Positions 41,637 through 41,776 of a DNA stretch of 41,776 nt are shown piece after piece; positions within the stretch are counted from its first letter, which is position 1; the number at the start of each line of letters is the position of its first letter. The position numbers were made by a program, and so were the translations under genes. Source of the stretch: Tulasnella sp. 424 (taxonomy: Eukaryota > Basidiomycota > Agaricomycetes > Cantharellales > Tulasnellaceae); assembly GCA_019633425.1 (NCBI GenBank), contig WSUB01000260.1, positions 1-41,776 of the forward strand, given 5' to 3'. Under the pieces are notes generated by a model. The model was given only the letters and a program-made list of their open reading frames with translations. It ran no database searches and was not told the origin of the DNA.

Positions 41637-41776
41637 GGAAAATCCAACATCGCTATGGAGTGCTATTTAGTCAATATAGCTCTAATAGCTCCATAGTAAC
41701 CCCCCCCTCTTTACAGCTAAAATAGTTCACACTCATACTTTATAGCGGAGATAGTCCCCATGGTTGCTATAATAGC
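41637..41776. repeat. Inverted-repeat-rich end of window, array homology stops
   Basis: Similarity to the other kinase flanks ends near 41637. A stem forms between CTATGGAGTGCTATT (about 41653-41667) and AATAGCTCCATAG (about 41684-41696); TATAGC/GCTATA words recur to the window end and a C-run lies at 41700-41708. It is probably the edge of an inserted small transposable element continuing past the window. Confidence 0.5.

Noticed and set aside
1..41776. tRNA or rRNA genes
   Set aside because: No cloverleaf with A and B box pattern or rRNA core sequence was recognised by eye; a covariance-model scan would be needed to exclude tRNAs fully.

Overview
The window looks like a fungal, most likely agaricomycete (Basidiomycota), accessory region. 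Evidence: genes split by many 51-71 nt GT-AG introns with CTAAC/CTGAC-like branch sites, a decayed Ty3/gypsy chromovirus (integrase plus chromodomain), LTR-like remnants, and intact TKL-type kinases fused to TPR arrays. Cantharellales-like fungi are a guess only.

Layout. (1) 1-330: AT-rich stretch saturated with TGAAAAT/ATTTTCA words. (2) 328-5118: an uncharacterised multi-exon plus-strand locus, possibly one gene interrupted by two in-frame TGA codons, with a Pro/Ser/Glu-rich linker and a Lys/Ala-rich tail. (3) 5.4-6.5 kb: two minisatellites (105 bp x 2, then an ~87 bp array). (4) 7.0-8.8 kb: dead gypsy integrase/chromodomain remnant; 8.7-10.95 kb: hairpins, LTR-like sequences and a broken coding scrap. 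(5) 10.95-41.64 kb: a tandem array on the minus strand. It holds four intact eight-exon kinase-TPR genes, A (16771-19287), B (24281-26881), C (32261-34766) and D (38416-41030). Between them lie degenerate copies of a second gene resembling a myosin essential light chain (Cdc4/Mlc1-like EF-hand protein) and repeated 5'-flank modules, some of which have lost their kinase. LTR-like insertions (27.87 and 29.97 kb) and a 1.25-kb fold-back element (13461-14713) have landed in the spacers. (6) 41.64-41.78 kb: array homology stops in an inverted-repeat-rich sequence.

The array is the main point of interest. Ends of the genes (exons 1-3, TPR number) group A with C and B with D, suggesting a two-gene unit was duplicated. 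The central kinase exons 4-7 instead group A with B and C with D, suggesting later gene conversion between neighbours. All introns are phase 0 at identical positions. All four lack a recognisable glycine-rich loop and carry HGD instead of HRD; copy C has also lost the beta3 lysine (VAVR), so it is a candidate pseudokinase. A TGACGTCA palindrome followed by a conserved block lies about 570-620 bp upstream of every kinase start and recurs in the relic modules. The whole suggests a birth-and-death cluster of soluble kinase-TPR signalling proteins; the actual role cannot be read from the sequence.
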